From assembly GCA_963678675.1 (NCBI GenBank), contig OY783199.1, positions 22,503,546 through 22,567,545 of the forward strand: a stretch of 64,000 nt of DNA, given 5' to 3'. The stretch comes from Xiphydria camelus (Eukaryota; Arthropoda; Insecta; Hymenoptera; Xiphydriidae). The notes below the pieces were generated by a model. That model was not told the DNA's origin. It made no database searches and worked only from the letters and a program-made list of their open reading frames with translations. Each line of letters opens with the position of its first letter. The first letter of the stretch is position 1. The position numbers and the translations under genes were made by a program. Positions 46,401-57,399 of the stretch are shown here, in pieces.

Positions 46401-46829
46401 AATATTTTAAAGACTTGCCTTTTTGTGAAAAACTAAAAAAAGTTTTGCAGCTACCTCGTTTTTACCACCGAAACCATAACAAAAAAAGTTTTTTTTTTTA
46501 TTAATGATAGTAATGTACATGAAGTTTATTTAACTAAAGACAAACTTTGATGTCCACTGAACATAACTGAAGCATCTGACATATACCTCGTTTAAGTAAC
46601 CAACAATATATGAGGATATTTGCACAGTTGCCTTGTTATTGCACCAAATGTTTCGTAGTAAATAGAGGAGGTAGTTACAAAAAATTGTGCATGACCAAAA
46701 CTAAGTAAGGTAGATGTCTCATTTATGACCCAAACGACAACGTTAATATACTTTACCGATTCGTGCATATAACTCCATTTGGCAAAAAAGTGCAGATACT
46801 ACGTTTTTGCTGCAATGTCTTCATTTGTT

Positions 46830-47430
46830 AATCGGTATTTCGTAGATTAATCTTTGCAAGAAATCATTGAAGCATTTGTTCAAAATGAACGTACTTCGGA
46901 GTGTAATAGGAAATTAAATCGGGAAAATTTAATTGAGCGTATCAATGGAAGAATAATTTTCAGTTAGTTGTCATTTAACCTCAAATCAGCATAATAATCA
47001 CGATTGTCCAAGAGCCACTTAACCCTCCGTTAGTCGCTATGGGTCTGACTTAGAAGGTTTTACAAGTAAGCCGACGAAATACGAAATAGGTACCTATATA
47101 AAGTCAACTGTGATTTTATATCGTGGATCCAAAATATGCCGGCAAAATTTATACCCCAAAAAATCTTCACGGAGTTATTATCTCAATTAAGAAATATTTC
47201 ATAAAAATCAATTTAGCCATTCTTAAGTTACGAAGTCAGGAATATATCTACATACATACTAACTCTATTAAACATACGAGTCATATGTACAATACCCTTC
47301 TTATGCCGTCGAGGGTTTGGAATGAAACGATTCACGAGATTACGTACCGTTTGAACGATCAGCACGTGTAAATAGAACCAAGCCAACGGCGGGGGCCGCC
47401 AAGGAGAAGTGGAAGAAGTTTACCCTCACC
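46830..47430. other. Upstream region of CSP-c
   Basis: No gene was recognised. GACATTGCAGCAAAAACG at about 45854 and its inverse at about 46800-46818 may be ends of an element covering the preceding kilobase. Confidence 0.35.
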
Positions 47431-47435
47431 GCGCC

Positions 47436-47442
47436 TATAAAG
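47436..47442 (+). promoter_or_regulatory. TATA box of CSP-c
   Basis: TATAAAG lies 46 bases upstream of the CSP-c ATG at 47482, preceded by a short GC-rich stretch (ACCGCGCC). Confidence 0.7.
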
Positions 47443-47481
47443 TCGGTATCTCAAGCTTTGTTCGGTTTACTCGTAAGTAAG

Positions 47482-50400
47482 ATGGAAGCGCGATTGCTCG
47501 CCTTCGCGGCCGCTTTATTCCTCACGGTGTGTGTGACGAAGAAGGGAGCACAAGGTTACTTGTGGCCCAAACAGGATACTTATACGACCCGCTGGGACAA
47601 AGTCAATGTAGACGATATTCTCGACAGCAGAAGATTACTTCAGCATTACTTTAATTGCCTGATGAGCAGAGGTCCCTGCCCACCGGATGGCCACGAACTG
47701 AAGAGTAAGTTCATTTTTTTTGCGTGGAGTATCGTTCAGTGCTGCTTCTAACGATGCTTTACTTTGATCAATGATTAAATGGTCACACCATAATACGGCG
47801 GATACGTTAAGTTGGTTCGAGTGCAATTTTTCTTAATTTAATTTGAACTACTCCCTTCGTCCCAAAATTCGGAACCTCTCTGAGGTCGTTATCGATTCGA
47901 TCACAATTGAAATAGATGTGGCGTCAGGTTTCTCCGTGATTAGATTAGTCATTCTTCTAAGTATTCGTAGTATTTAAAGAAATAGTAGTTTGCTGAGTTT
48001 AGAAAAGATACGCGGAGACACGAACCGAAGCAAACTCGAACGACATCCTAGCTGTGCCGTGGTACACCACTACGTAGAAAGCTCGATGAATTGTGCTTTG
48101 GACAGCTTGCTCCAGGATCTAAGTTATACGAGCTTCTTGTCGGATTTTCCTTCTGGAGCTTACCGAGAACTTTGAGAAGGTCTTTGAGGGTACTACGTAA
48201 CAGGAGAGAAAGATCGTAAGGACTTGGTCAAACTGCATCCTGTGCTTTGAAATAACAAGAATAGAAGAATAAACTGCAAAGGAATATCACACTGTAAAAA
48301 ATCGGGAGTGAACCCGGAATGAATTTGCACTCCCATCACTCGGAGTTTCAGAGTGACAAAAAAAGCACTCCGCGGACGGAGTGAACATGGAGTTTTTTTC
48401 ATCGGATTGATTGCAGAGTGATTTCGCATCAATTTCGGAGTGAATATAGATTTAATTCACAAAAATTCACATTATCAAAATACATTAAAATTCACAAAAA
48501 CATTTAAATACACTGCTTAGCCCTGAAATAAATTTGTATTTAAATAAAATTCTTTCAATTAAATTAATTAAAAATCATCCACTCCGCATTCACTCCGCAT
48601 TAACTCCTGATTTTTTACAGTGCATCAGGAACAAGATTTTGACAAAATGTCTGTTGTCTTTTTCAACAAAAGATTGAACGAAATACAGGAAGAACAAGGA
48701 TCTTATATACATTTTTGGAATGCCGCGGTTACTTCCGATCTCAATCTAACAAGATTTAAAAAAGTGATACCGTTAGAAGCCTTACGGTGCAACGATCTCA
48801 AGGTGTACCACACGCCTCTCACTGACAGTCTCACAAAGCAACCCTGACATTTATCCGTTGGAATTCTTGGAGCGTCCGTAGCAAAATAGAAGAGAGTTGT
48901 GAACGGTGAATAAAATACAGCAAGAAATTAAAATTCCTTTCAAGTGGATGACGCTCCGATAAGAAGCTTCCAAGCGGTGGTCTTCCCCTTGGACTTGATT
49001 ATTCTTGGTTGCTTCAACTGCCTCATCTTCTACGAGTGCATGTGTGCATGCGCGTGTACGTTTGCGTGCATGCATGAATATGTGTATGTGTACTTCAGCA
49101 ATTCGCGTATTCAGCACACGATCTCATTCGTAGGATATTATGTCGCGAAGCGTCGTTACCCGCTTCTACTCCGAACTTTCTAGCAAGGCCAATTCTATGA
49201 TATATGCGAATCCGCTCTGATACCAACTGCGAAGCGCTTCCGGTTTAGTTGCTCTACTTTCACGATATGCGACGAAACGCCAGGTCTTCCAAAGTGAAAT
49301 TCGAGGAGACTGGCTTTGACTATTGATTTTCGCTGTTTAAGTCCGAACGTTCGAATAAAGGGAACTTCCCGAAGAATCTTCCGTTGTGAATTTTTCTAGG
49401 AAATATCTATAGCTTTGTCTCCCTCTCTCTCTTCTCTTACCCTGTTTTTTAAAACAGTGAAAATCGAAACCGTACAGTTGCAGTTGTAAATTTGGTGTTG
49501 GAAATGGTAAACCCATTTTTGTAGGTACGTTAAAATCAACCGATTCTTTATGTTAATTTTATATTTATTTTGTCAAGTTTAACACAAAAAATATTGGATT
49601 AACACAAAAAAGCGGTTGATCTTAATATACAACAGTAAGTAGACCGTTATCAATAGAAAATTTTCAACTGCACTGGTATTCACTTCTTATCTCGTTACCT
49701 GTGAACTTTTCACTTACAATACTGTAGGACATTTGTAAAGATCGAAAAATAACCTCAAAGAAAGTATCAAGTAAACTTTAGCGAAGAAATTACGGTTAAC
49801 GAGATAATCGCCATCGAAGAGAACTTCGGGGTTATAGTGATATTGTCGCTTCACGGTAACAGCGTGTTGGCGGCTCGATATCTAGCGCGAATTCGTAACG
49901 GTAGGGGGGAGAGAGAGGAGATTCATCATCACTTCATACCCAGGGGTACCTTACGTCACGGAATTAATTACCGCTCGTACTTCCGCCAGCTTTGAATAGA
50001 GGGAATAGTAGCATGCAAATTAAATTTCATTTCCTTTCGTAGGGGTCTTGCCGGAAGCATTGGAAACGGCCTGCGCTAAGTGCACCAAGAGTCAAATCGA
50101 GGGCTCGGTCAAGGTCATCAGGTATCTCAGGTGAATTGCACGTAAATCTTTCGCCATCCAGTTATTTTTCTCTAAACTTTCGCAGCAAATATAAGTACTT
50201 ACACTTCAATTTCTCGTTTAATAACAGTAACAAGGAAACATCGGCTACTGAGAATTCCTATTCTTGATACTACTCGTGGAAAACAATGTCATGCTCGATT
50301 GTTAATAACGCTTGAAACATAAATATTTAGTTTGATAATAGTAACGAGAAAATATTAATTATTAACACTTTTTTCTTTCAGTATTATACAGAGAAAATTG

Positions 50401-52068
50401 TGTCTTACTTAATGGTTAATAAATTTGAACAGAAACATTAAAAACGGTATTTAAGTTAATGCTTATCCATCCTTGTTATACTGAACAAAAACAAATAGAA
50501 TGCAGTTATGCCTTAAACGTGAGGCGAATATAACTCGGGCTAGTCGGCAGAGGGTGTGGATTATCGTTATAAGAGCACGTGTGGCGTCGCGCATACTAAG
50601 TGTGGCGGAATGTTGATGCGTATGGGAAGTGGCTTTGCATGTGCAAGGAAAACTAATCGAGTGTGCTACGTGATTCGGCTCGCATTTTCGCGCAAATAAC
50701 AGTGATTTTGTTTCTCGAACCAGACCAGGTGATTCTTATAGATTTATGTGCGCTAAAAACGAATCCTGATCCACGTCGCAAATTTGAGAGTCAGATTCGT
50801 TTTTAGCGCACATAAATCTATAAGAATCACTTGGTCTGGTTCGAGGAACAGAAAAAAAATGTAATTTTGTTGCACAGTATAATTATATGCGGGTAGTACA
50901 TGTTTGTTTACGTACACACTAACTATTATATAAATAAGAAATAATAAAAAGGTAACGATGAAAACAAGGAAGATGTACACATTATACGCTTTGGCCATGT
51001 ATGACCTTCAACTATATATGTTTCCCGAGAATATGGTCAGGTTAGTCATTATTTTTCGTTGATAATGATCTTCTGAATTGAGTATCTTGCTGAGTTGCGT
51101 AAGACATCCTTGCTTAAGAGCATTCTTCTTTTATCAGAGGCAAACTATTGTTTCTCATTTACTCCGATGGTGGGACTCGCGCTGAATATGACGGATATTC
51201 GCTTGGTTAAGCAGACTCGTTATGTCAGTAGTTAAGCGGGTTCTCCTAGTCGAATCGCTAGAGCTACATAATTGTATTCCACTTCAGAGATTAGTTTGTA
51301 GACTGTATTTTGAAAGCCAATAAAATTGATGATTATTGGTTTACATTAAAAAAATAAGTAATAATACCGCAGCGAAGAAGTATTGATGACTTAGCAATTA
51401 AATATCAGTGAAATATTGATCGATGAAATTTTTTGATTCGAAAGATCTCGCGAGGATAACCGGGTATACTTTACTATATTTTTATATACACGGAAATATT
51501 TTTCTTTTCAAATTTGTCGTCAACATACGTAAACTGTTAAATCATGTAATTGTACTTTAGAAAAATAATATAATAGTACTTAAAAAATAAATCAAATAGT
51601 ATAGAAACATCGTAGATATAAAAAAAATGGTTCAAAGGAAAAAAAACATTTTCTCAATTCTCCATGACTTTTTCAAACAAAAATAAGTTTCTTGGCTTTT
51701 CTCAATTTTTCAATTTCTCAGATTAAGTAGCCACACTGATGTATATTTTTATTTAGATGAAAGTAAAATTAAAAAAAATGTTACACCAATTGAAGGTAAA
51801 ACTTGTAATCTTGAAAGATAATCATAATTGAACGGGATTCCTATACTTACGATTTTGCATCAATTATATACGTATTTACGAGATATTGTCATATAAAAAT
51901 TAGTTAAAATATCATAAAGTATCTACATTTTTTATTAATTCTCATTTTACACGTGATTTCAGAGAATTTCAACCAGAGAAATTCGAGGCACTCGCCAACA
52001 GGTACGATCCTGGTGGGAAATATCGACGCAAATACTTCGAACCACCTCCAGATAATAACACGGCTTGA
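47482..52068 (+). CDS. Chemosensory protein CSP-c, three exons
   Basis: Exon 1 is 47482-47704, exon 2 50043-50130 and exon 3 51963-52068 (TGA 52066-52068), giving 138 residues. Intron 1 (2338 bp, phase 1) is at the family's standard place. Intron 2 (1832 bp, phase 2; CTCAG then GTGAAT, acceptor GATTTCAG) splits the normal second exon just after VIRYLR and before EFQPEKFEALANRYDPGGKY. The signal peptide is about residues 1-25 (LLAFAAALFLTVCV core). Cysteines are C-X6-C-X18-C-X2-C. The motifs VNVDDILDSRRLLQHYFNC and LPEALETACAKCTKSQ are typical. The joins need no frame adjustment and give an uninterrupted family match, so the gene looks functional. The C-terminal tail (FEPPPDNNTA) is longer than usual and ends in a possible N-glycosylation site. 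Confidence 0.92.
48292..48621. mobile_element. MITE in CSP-c intron 1
   Basis: The ends CACTGTAAAAAATCGGGAGT and, inverted, CACTGTAAAAAATCAGGAGT are about 330 bp apart. The interior repeats GGAGTG and ACTCCG motifs. No clear target duplication was seen. Confidence 0.7.
48630..50040. other. Remainder of CSP-c intron 1
   Basis: No gene was assigned; several open frames here have no recognisable similarity. A TGTG/CATG-rich stretch lies at 49040-49090. Confidence 0.35.
50701..50858. mobile_element. Foldback element (copy B) in CSP-c intron 2
   Basis: The arms CTCGAACCAGACCAGGTGAT and GCGCTAAAAACGAATC are mirrored within about 160 bp with almost no loop. They match the ends and outer arm of the larger copy at 33150-33781. 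Confidence 0.8.
50860..51960. other. Remainder of CSP-c intron 2
   Basis: AT-rich DNA; no gene or repeat boundary was recognised. Confidence 0.35.
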
Positions 52069-52185
52069 AGCGTGACTTCACAATTCAACGCAATTCGTCG
52101 TTGATTGGTTTTCTCCGCCATTTTTCGACGAGCTATAATAATGTCTCGATAACTCGAACACTAAATGCGACATCGCTTATATAAA

Positions 52186-52191
52186 AATAAA
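52186..52191 (+). other. Candidate polyadenylation signal of CSP-c
   Basis: AATAAA lies 118 bases after the CSP-c stop. Confidence 0.5.
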
Positions 52192-52199
52192 CGGTCGTA

Positions 52200-53470
52200 T
52201 AAGCCACTTGTCCCGTTTATTTCGGAAAAGTAAAACCAAAAGGACGTGTAAAATTTATATAATCTTGATTATCTCGTTATCCATCGACTTTTGGCTTAAA
52301 TTGATATGATACTTTTTAGATAATTTTTCGATCCGAAAAAAAGTTTAGACTAATATAGATCTAAAGTTCATAGATAACGAAATAATCATTTGCTATTCTA
52401 AGACATCGCAATGCAAAGTGGTACGAATTACGGTGAATTCTACAAATCATAGTAAAGTCAGCTATCTCTCTCTCCCTTGTGATGGATCGACCAAAATGTA
52501 ACGTTACAACATGTATAGCCACGTGTTATAACCTTATAGATTAGCTTTCATTATTTGAGCATAACTAATGAAAAATTAAATTAGTCGACACGCTATCTTT
52601 TTCAATTTTATCTTTCGTGACTTTCAAATAGTTAATGGTAAGATAGGACATATCGACTAATTTTTGTACTTTCGTTTTTATCTCCTACATGTACAATATT
52701 ACCATCAATCGAAATAAGAGAATACAATTTTATACACCGCTTTACTTTTAGAAACACGACATAATAACACTCGATCACTTTTTTGTATGTACTTCGACAT
52801 AATGCGTAAGAGTTACATATAAATACATGTTTAACCTATGCTATAGCGTTTTTGAAGCGACTGTATCATTGTTTTGCTTCTGTTAAGCAATATAGAAAAC
52901 AGTTACTATATTATGTATATAGTAATAAAGATTTTTACGTTGTTAATTGTTTCGTTGATATCTCTGTGAAGAACGAATGAGTACAGTAGTAAAACGGATA
53001 CGAGTATCGTCTAAATGTTCGATACTAATTTTTTAAATTCTGCATTTAGAGTAAAGGTGGGATAAATCCCCCCGGAGAATAAATGCCTACCCCCCCTCTC
53101 TATTTCAAATGTGCTGGCATGATGAGACAATGGGGTATTTCTCTTACATCAGTTTACATATTCATGAACATAGACATGACAAATTTACCCATTGACTATC
53201 TTAATGTTTCGAGTGGAGAACATAGCTCGTTGTCAATTTCAGGTGAAACCGATTCCACTAATATAATGTCTGCATATAGGATATTTTATGAAGAAACTCG
53301 ACGTGAAATTAATTCTTACGGGTCGTAGTAGAGTTAACTAATGAAGAACGATAACTAAGTACTACTTGACTTTAATCTTGCATATCGGAATAATTACTGG
53401 AGGGAGAGCGGGACAACTATTCCATTGTTAGTCTTTCGTTTGAGGATAGATGCCCCACTGGCACTGATGA
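52200..53470. other. Spacer after CSP-c
   Basis: No gene was seen. A short open frame at 53083-53328 has no recognisable similarity. Confidence 0.35.
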
Positions 53471-53679
53471 CCCCGATAGCCAGGTGACTTCACAGTAGTG
53501 GCACCGTGAGTGTGACCAAGCGGTGACTTTGAGAAACATCACAGTGATGTCTTGGTGCGTGCCCACTGGGGTACCACTGTGGCATTACGCAGTGTACACA
53601 GTGGATAAAGTAGGATTTTGCAAAAGGGGAACGCACACACACACGCAGTAACTTTACTGAGGTTTATCACTGTGTGCCC

Positions 53680-53835
53680 GTGCAGTGCCGCTGCCTGCCA
53701 CCCGCCTAGTGGTGTCGCTTTTTTTTTCACACCCTATCGGGATTCGAACCTGCGCTCTTTAGGATACGAGATGCTTCAAAACTGGGAATGTTTTTGTATT
53801 CTACCAATTTATTAAGCCACCGACTATTCAAGTCG
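53680..53835 (-). mobile_element. tRNA-derived repeat (SINE-like), copy 3
   Basis: The B box is at 53750-53740 (GGTTCGAATCC on the minus strand, a perfect consensus). The A-box region at 53820-53800 carries a 3-base insertion relative to copies 1 and 2, which probably weakens it. Confidence 0.65.
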
Positions 53836-54332
53836 TGTTGGTCGACTCCGGTCATAATATTGGGGACGCTCAAAATGAATGCGGTACCTGGCGGCAAAGC
53901 GTGTACTAAAAAACATGGCCGATATTGGCGTTTTGGATTGGCGCGTACTTGAAAAGTGTTAACTTGCTCCAAAAGTTTTTAAAAAATGAGCATTTTTAGA
54001 ACGAGATATAGACATTTATCTTCACAAACAATGAAACGAATTCATTCGGATCAACTGTACAGCATATCTCACGAGAAACGCATCAAGCGGTGAGACCCTG
54101 ACATTTACCATCTGCAGTATTTGCCGACGGTGCTTGACTCTTTTACCTACCAGTCAACGGAATTTGAAGTTCGCGGCGTGCTGTACGCCAATATCCGCCA
54201 TGTTTCCGCTGCGCCGCGAGCGCCGCCATCGGTAATAAGCGGTCCCAATAGAAACCGGACTGATAGTGACTGCTCTCGAAAAGGTTCTCATTAAATTTGT
54301 AATATAATTTGATATTTTCTTTTTCAAAACAA

Positions 54333-55253
54333 ATGTCAACATAACCACGTAACATAAATAAAGAATTTGTAAATAAAAGTAGTTTTAAAAGTGCAAGTGC
54401 AATAAACCCAATTCATAAGTGATGAATATCGGTATCGAAGATATCTTATCAATTCTAGGAGAGTCAAAAAGGCCGCTAGTGGGAGGAGAATAGGTATTGA
54501 AAGCAAGGTTTGTATTTTCCTGCGGAATCAAAAAGAGAAACCAAAACGCAGTGAAAATCGTCGCTTCTTGCGTACAATCGTCACATGGTACTATTTGAGT
54601 CGTTTGGTTTCAAAATCGGCCACCTCCGTATTTGATAAAATCGGCCATCTCCATTTACAAAATTATAATGCAGCAAAATCTTCCAAGAATTTTTTGTATA
54701 CACATATGGATTAGTTGTTCCGAAGCAATATACTTATAGGTATATGTACCAAGAATCGCATTAATTAATGCCTGTATTTCTATATGGTACATATTTTTTG
54801 AAGTCCTGACAAATTTGCTTACTTGGAGTTGGCCGATTTTGAAACCAAGCGACTCATTTGCCCTACCGATTTATGTACAGAAGCGTTGCAAAACCATGTT
54901 TGCATCTTCCTCTGGCCCAGCTGCACTTGCACGTTACTTCTTTATTGTTGTTTACCAGTAAGATATTCACTTCAACTTCGTGAGGAGCACTTGTTACATG
55001 TGATGATTGTATGCAAGAAACGACAATTTTCACTGCATTTTGTTTTCTCTTTTTGATTCCGTAGAAAAATACAAACTCTCTGCTTTCAATACCGCTACTC
55101 CTTCCACTAGCGGCCTTTTTGACTCTCCTAGAATTGATAAGATATCTTCGATACAGATATTCATCACTTATGAATTGGGTTTATTGCACTTGCACTCTTA
55201 AAATTACTTTTATTTACAAATACTCTGTTTATGTTACGTGGTTATGTTGACAT
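54333..55253. repeat. Large inverted repeat inside the composite element
   Basis: The outer arms 54333-54512 and about 55085-55253 are close reverse complements (for example AGGCCGCTAGTGG and GAATTGATAAGATATCTTCG with their mirrors). A second pair (TTTCAAAATCGGCCACCTCC and its mirror) lies at about 54609 and 54826. A long hairpin is possible. Confidence 0.75.
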
Positions 55254-55494
55254 TCGGTTCGTAACGACGGCCATCTTAGGAAAAACGAAACGCCACCATA
55301 TGACGGTGTCCGACGCAAATAAAAATTCGGTAAGGCCGTAAGACGTAAGCGTAAGCGAATAGACCAATCTGGATCAAGTATTCCGTTGTGGCAGAAACTA
55401 GCACTCCGGATCCTCACTGTGGCATCACAGTAACGTCAGTCAGTGACGCCACCGCGTGACGCTTGGATGAAAGTGACGCTTGGCTATCGGGAAA

Positions 55495-56230
55495 AGCAGG
55501 GAATATGCCTCAATTTTATTAACGATCTACCATACCGATATTCTCTTGCAGTCACGGAAGATAAAGCAGTGTAAAATATATCGATTAGTACTCATTTTTT
55601 TATTTTTATCTACTTTCTGTGAAAAGTAGAAAATGGCTTTTTCACATATTCGGTAATAGTTGTTTAAAGAAGAAGGAACAAATAGCGAAAAGAATGATGA
55701 AGTCGTTAGAACCGATAGGATAATAATAGTTCTGCAGTGAACTTTCAATTATTTCGGCTTATCTATTTATTGATAATTGTATTTTCTTTATCGTTGTATT
55801 TTAGAATATATAGTATATGTGATATATTAGGCATGTGTTCATTATAAAATTCGTTTTCCTTACTCCCAAAATGAATTTATCTCATCAGACACCCAAGACA
55901 CATCTATCCTCCAAAATGCCAAAAACGGAATTTCTTATTTCTTTGGATATCTTTGCTTGCTTTATCCAAATTATATTTTTCCATTATAGAAATTGTTACT
56001 TTCTAATAAATAGGTCATATATTCACATTCTAACAACAACGAATATTGTTACATAATTTTTTCTCCTAAGGGGGGGGGGGATCTATTCCACTTTTATCCT
56101 ACTTATATTCCCTCAGGAATTGTTTTTAAAATAGATATCTCATCTTCTCGACGCATTCGAAGTTGAAGAAAGATTTGATTGAAATTCAAATTGCGGAGAA
56201 AACATTAAGGTTTCGTAAGAATTACATCGA
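55495..56230. other. Spacer before CSP-d
   Basis: No gene; a run of ten G lies at about 56070. Confidence 0.35.
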
Positions 56231-56233
56231 ATA

Positions 56234-56239
56234 TTTATT
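56234..56239 (-). other. Candidate polyadenylation signal of CSP-d
   Basis: AATAAA on the minus strand lies 44 bases after the CSP-d stop. Confidence 0.55.
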
Positions 56240-56282
56240 GCCAATTTCTTGTCGAAATACACACACGCAAAATCATCGATAT

Positions 56283-57281
56283 TTAATCATCCGGACAGTT
56301 CAATTTGCCAAATTTATTCTCGAAGCGGGGACGATGAATTCCCGAGGGATCGACCTTCTTCAAGATGTCATCGAAATCCCCTTTTCGTGTCCTGCAGATG
56401 TGTGTCAGGGTCTCGCGAATTTTTTCGACCTGAGCCGGGGAACACTTCTCGCACAATGTTTCAAGTGCCTCCGGAAGTATCTCTAAAAGTGTATAAATAT
56501 CACAGTCCAATCGCTTGATGATACCACTTTTCAAAATACATCCTCTTCGTCCCGAGATGTAGGTATTTTTAATTTTGTTCACGAGGAAGCGATTCTGTTC
56601 TCTTCCTCCTATACCGATTGAGAATTTCTAATAGCGATTACAACCTTATGTGTAAACTGGAGATTAAAATCGATAAGATATTTTTTGAAAAAGAAAAATG
56701 ATGTACACAAAATGTCTATTAATTCATTTATAAATATAAATAAGAAATACGCTTCGACATAAATAATGACGATTAAAGCTATGCTTCTAAGATTTAAATT
56801 GCACCATTTTACCCTAAAATAAATCAATTCCAATAAAATGCACAAACAGAAAATGGATAGAAAAGTATTATTGCATCAGCAATTGAATACTGCAGAAATA
56901 TTTAAATTTCTAATTGTTGGCGATTTTAGCAGTAATAATATTTCAATTATGAGGCTAACGATAATTTTTATTCTCATAGATATTTCTCTAAATCAGGCCT
57001 GTATGGCAATTACAGAAATTACTCGTGAAATCGAATACTATAGAAAGCAGTACAATTCTATAATTTGGAAAAGGACACGTACTGTTTAATTCCAAAGCTT
57101 CCTCGGGACAACCGACTTGCTTCTCCGCAATGATGCACTCTTTGTACTTCTTGAAAAGCCGTTCATTATCAATAATATCTTTTGTATCAACGCCGTTCCA
57201 CTTTCCGGGGTAATAATCGTGATCTTCGGTCCTCGTCAGAGTGAACGACGCCAGTAATGCGATCACGAGAAAGATCGACAT
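56283..57281 (-). CDS. Chemosensory protein CSP-d with widened cysteine loop
   Basis: Exon 1 is 57281-57083 and exon 2 56482-56283 (TAA 56285-56283), separated by a 600-bp phase-1 intron (AACA then GTACGT; acceptor CACTTTTAG), giving 132 residues. The signal peptide is about residues 1-17 (SIFLVIALLASFTLT). The family motifs are present (YPGKWNGVDTKDIIDNERLF and ILPEALETLCEKCS). The first cysteine pair is spaced C-X8-C (CIIAEKQVGC) instead of the usual C-X6-C; the rest is X18 and X2. Two extra cysteines occur near the C-terminus (THICRT and KLNCPDD), which could pair with each other. The usual tryptophan of the late DEW motif is absent (DFDDILKKVDPSG). The gene looks intact; it is the most divergent CSP in this window. 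Confidence 0.9.
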
Positions 57282-57370
57282 TTTAAATTGTATACTTTGG
57301 AAATATTAACACGTTTCGAAGTTGAAATGGAATGAACACGACTGCTCTTTATTCCGGCTAGTCGTTGGCA

Positions 57371-57378
57371 TTTATATC
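57371..57378 (-). promoter_or_regulatory. TATA-like box of CSP-d
   Basis: GATATAAA on the minus strand lies about 90 bases upstream of the ATG, with an initiator-like GCAGTC about 30 bases further on (near 57345-57340). Confidence 0.55.
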
Positions 57379-57399
57379 GAGATACGCGTTGTCGCGGCA

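Larger units (their letters stand above)
53471..55491. mobile_element. Composite repeat with CCCGATAGCCA ends
   Basis: CCCGATAGCCA at 53472 and TGGCTATCGGG at 55481-55491 are exact inverted ends 2.0 kb apart, each followed inward by GTGGCACC/GTGACGCC-type GC-rich repeats. Inside are the tRNA-derived segment (53680-53835), a region shared with 13573-13660, and a large inverted repeat at 54333-55253. No target duplication was recognised. Confidence 0.6.

Noticed and set aside
47123..47371. 82-codon open frame just upstream of CSP-c
   Set aside because: No recognisable motif, no splice or promoter support.
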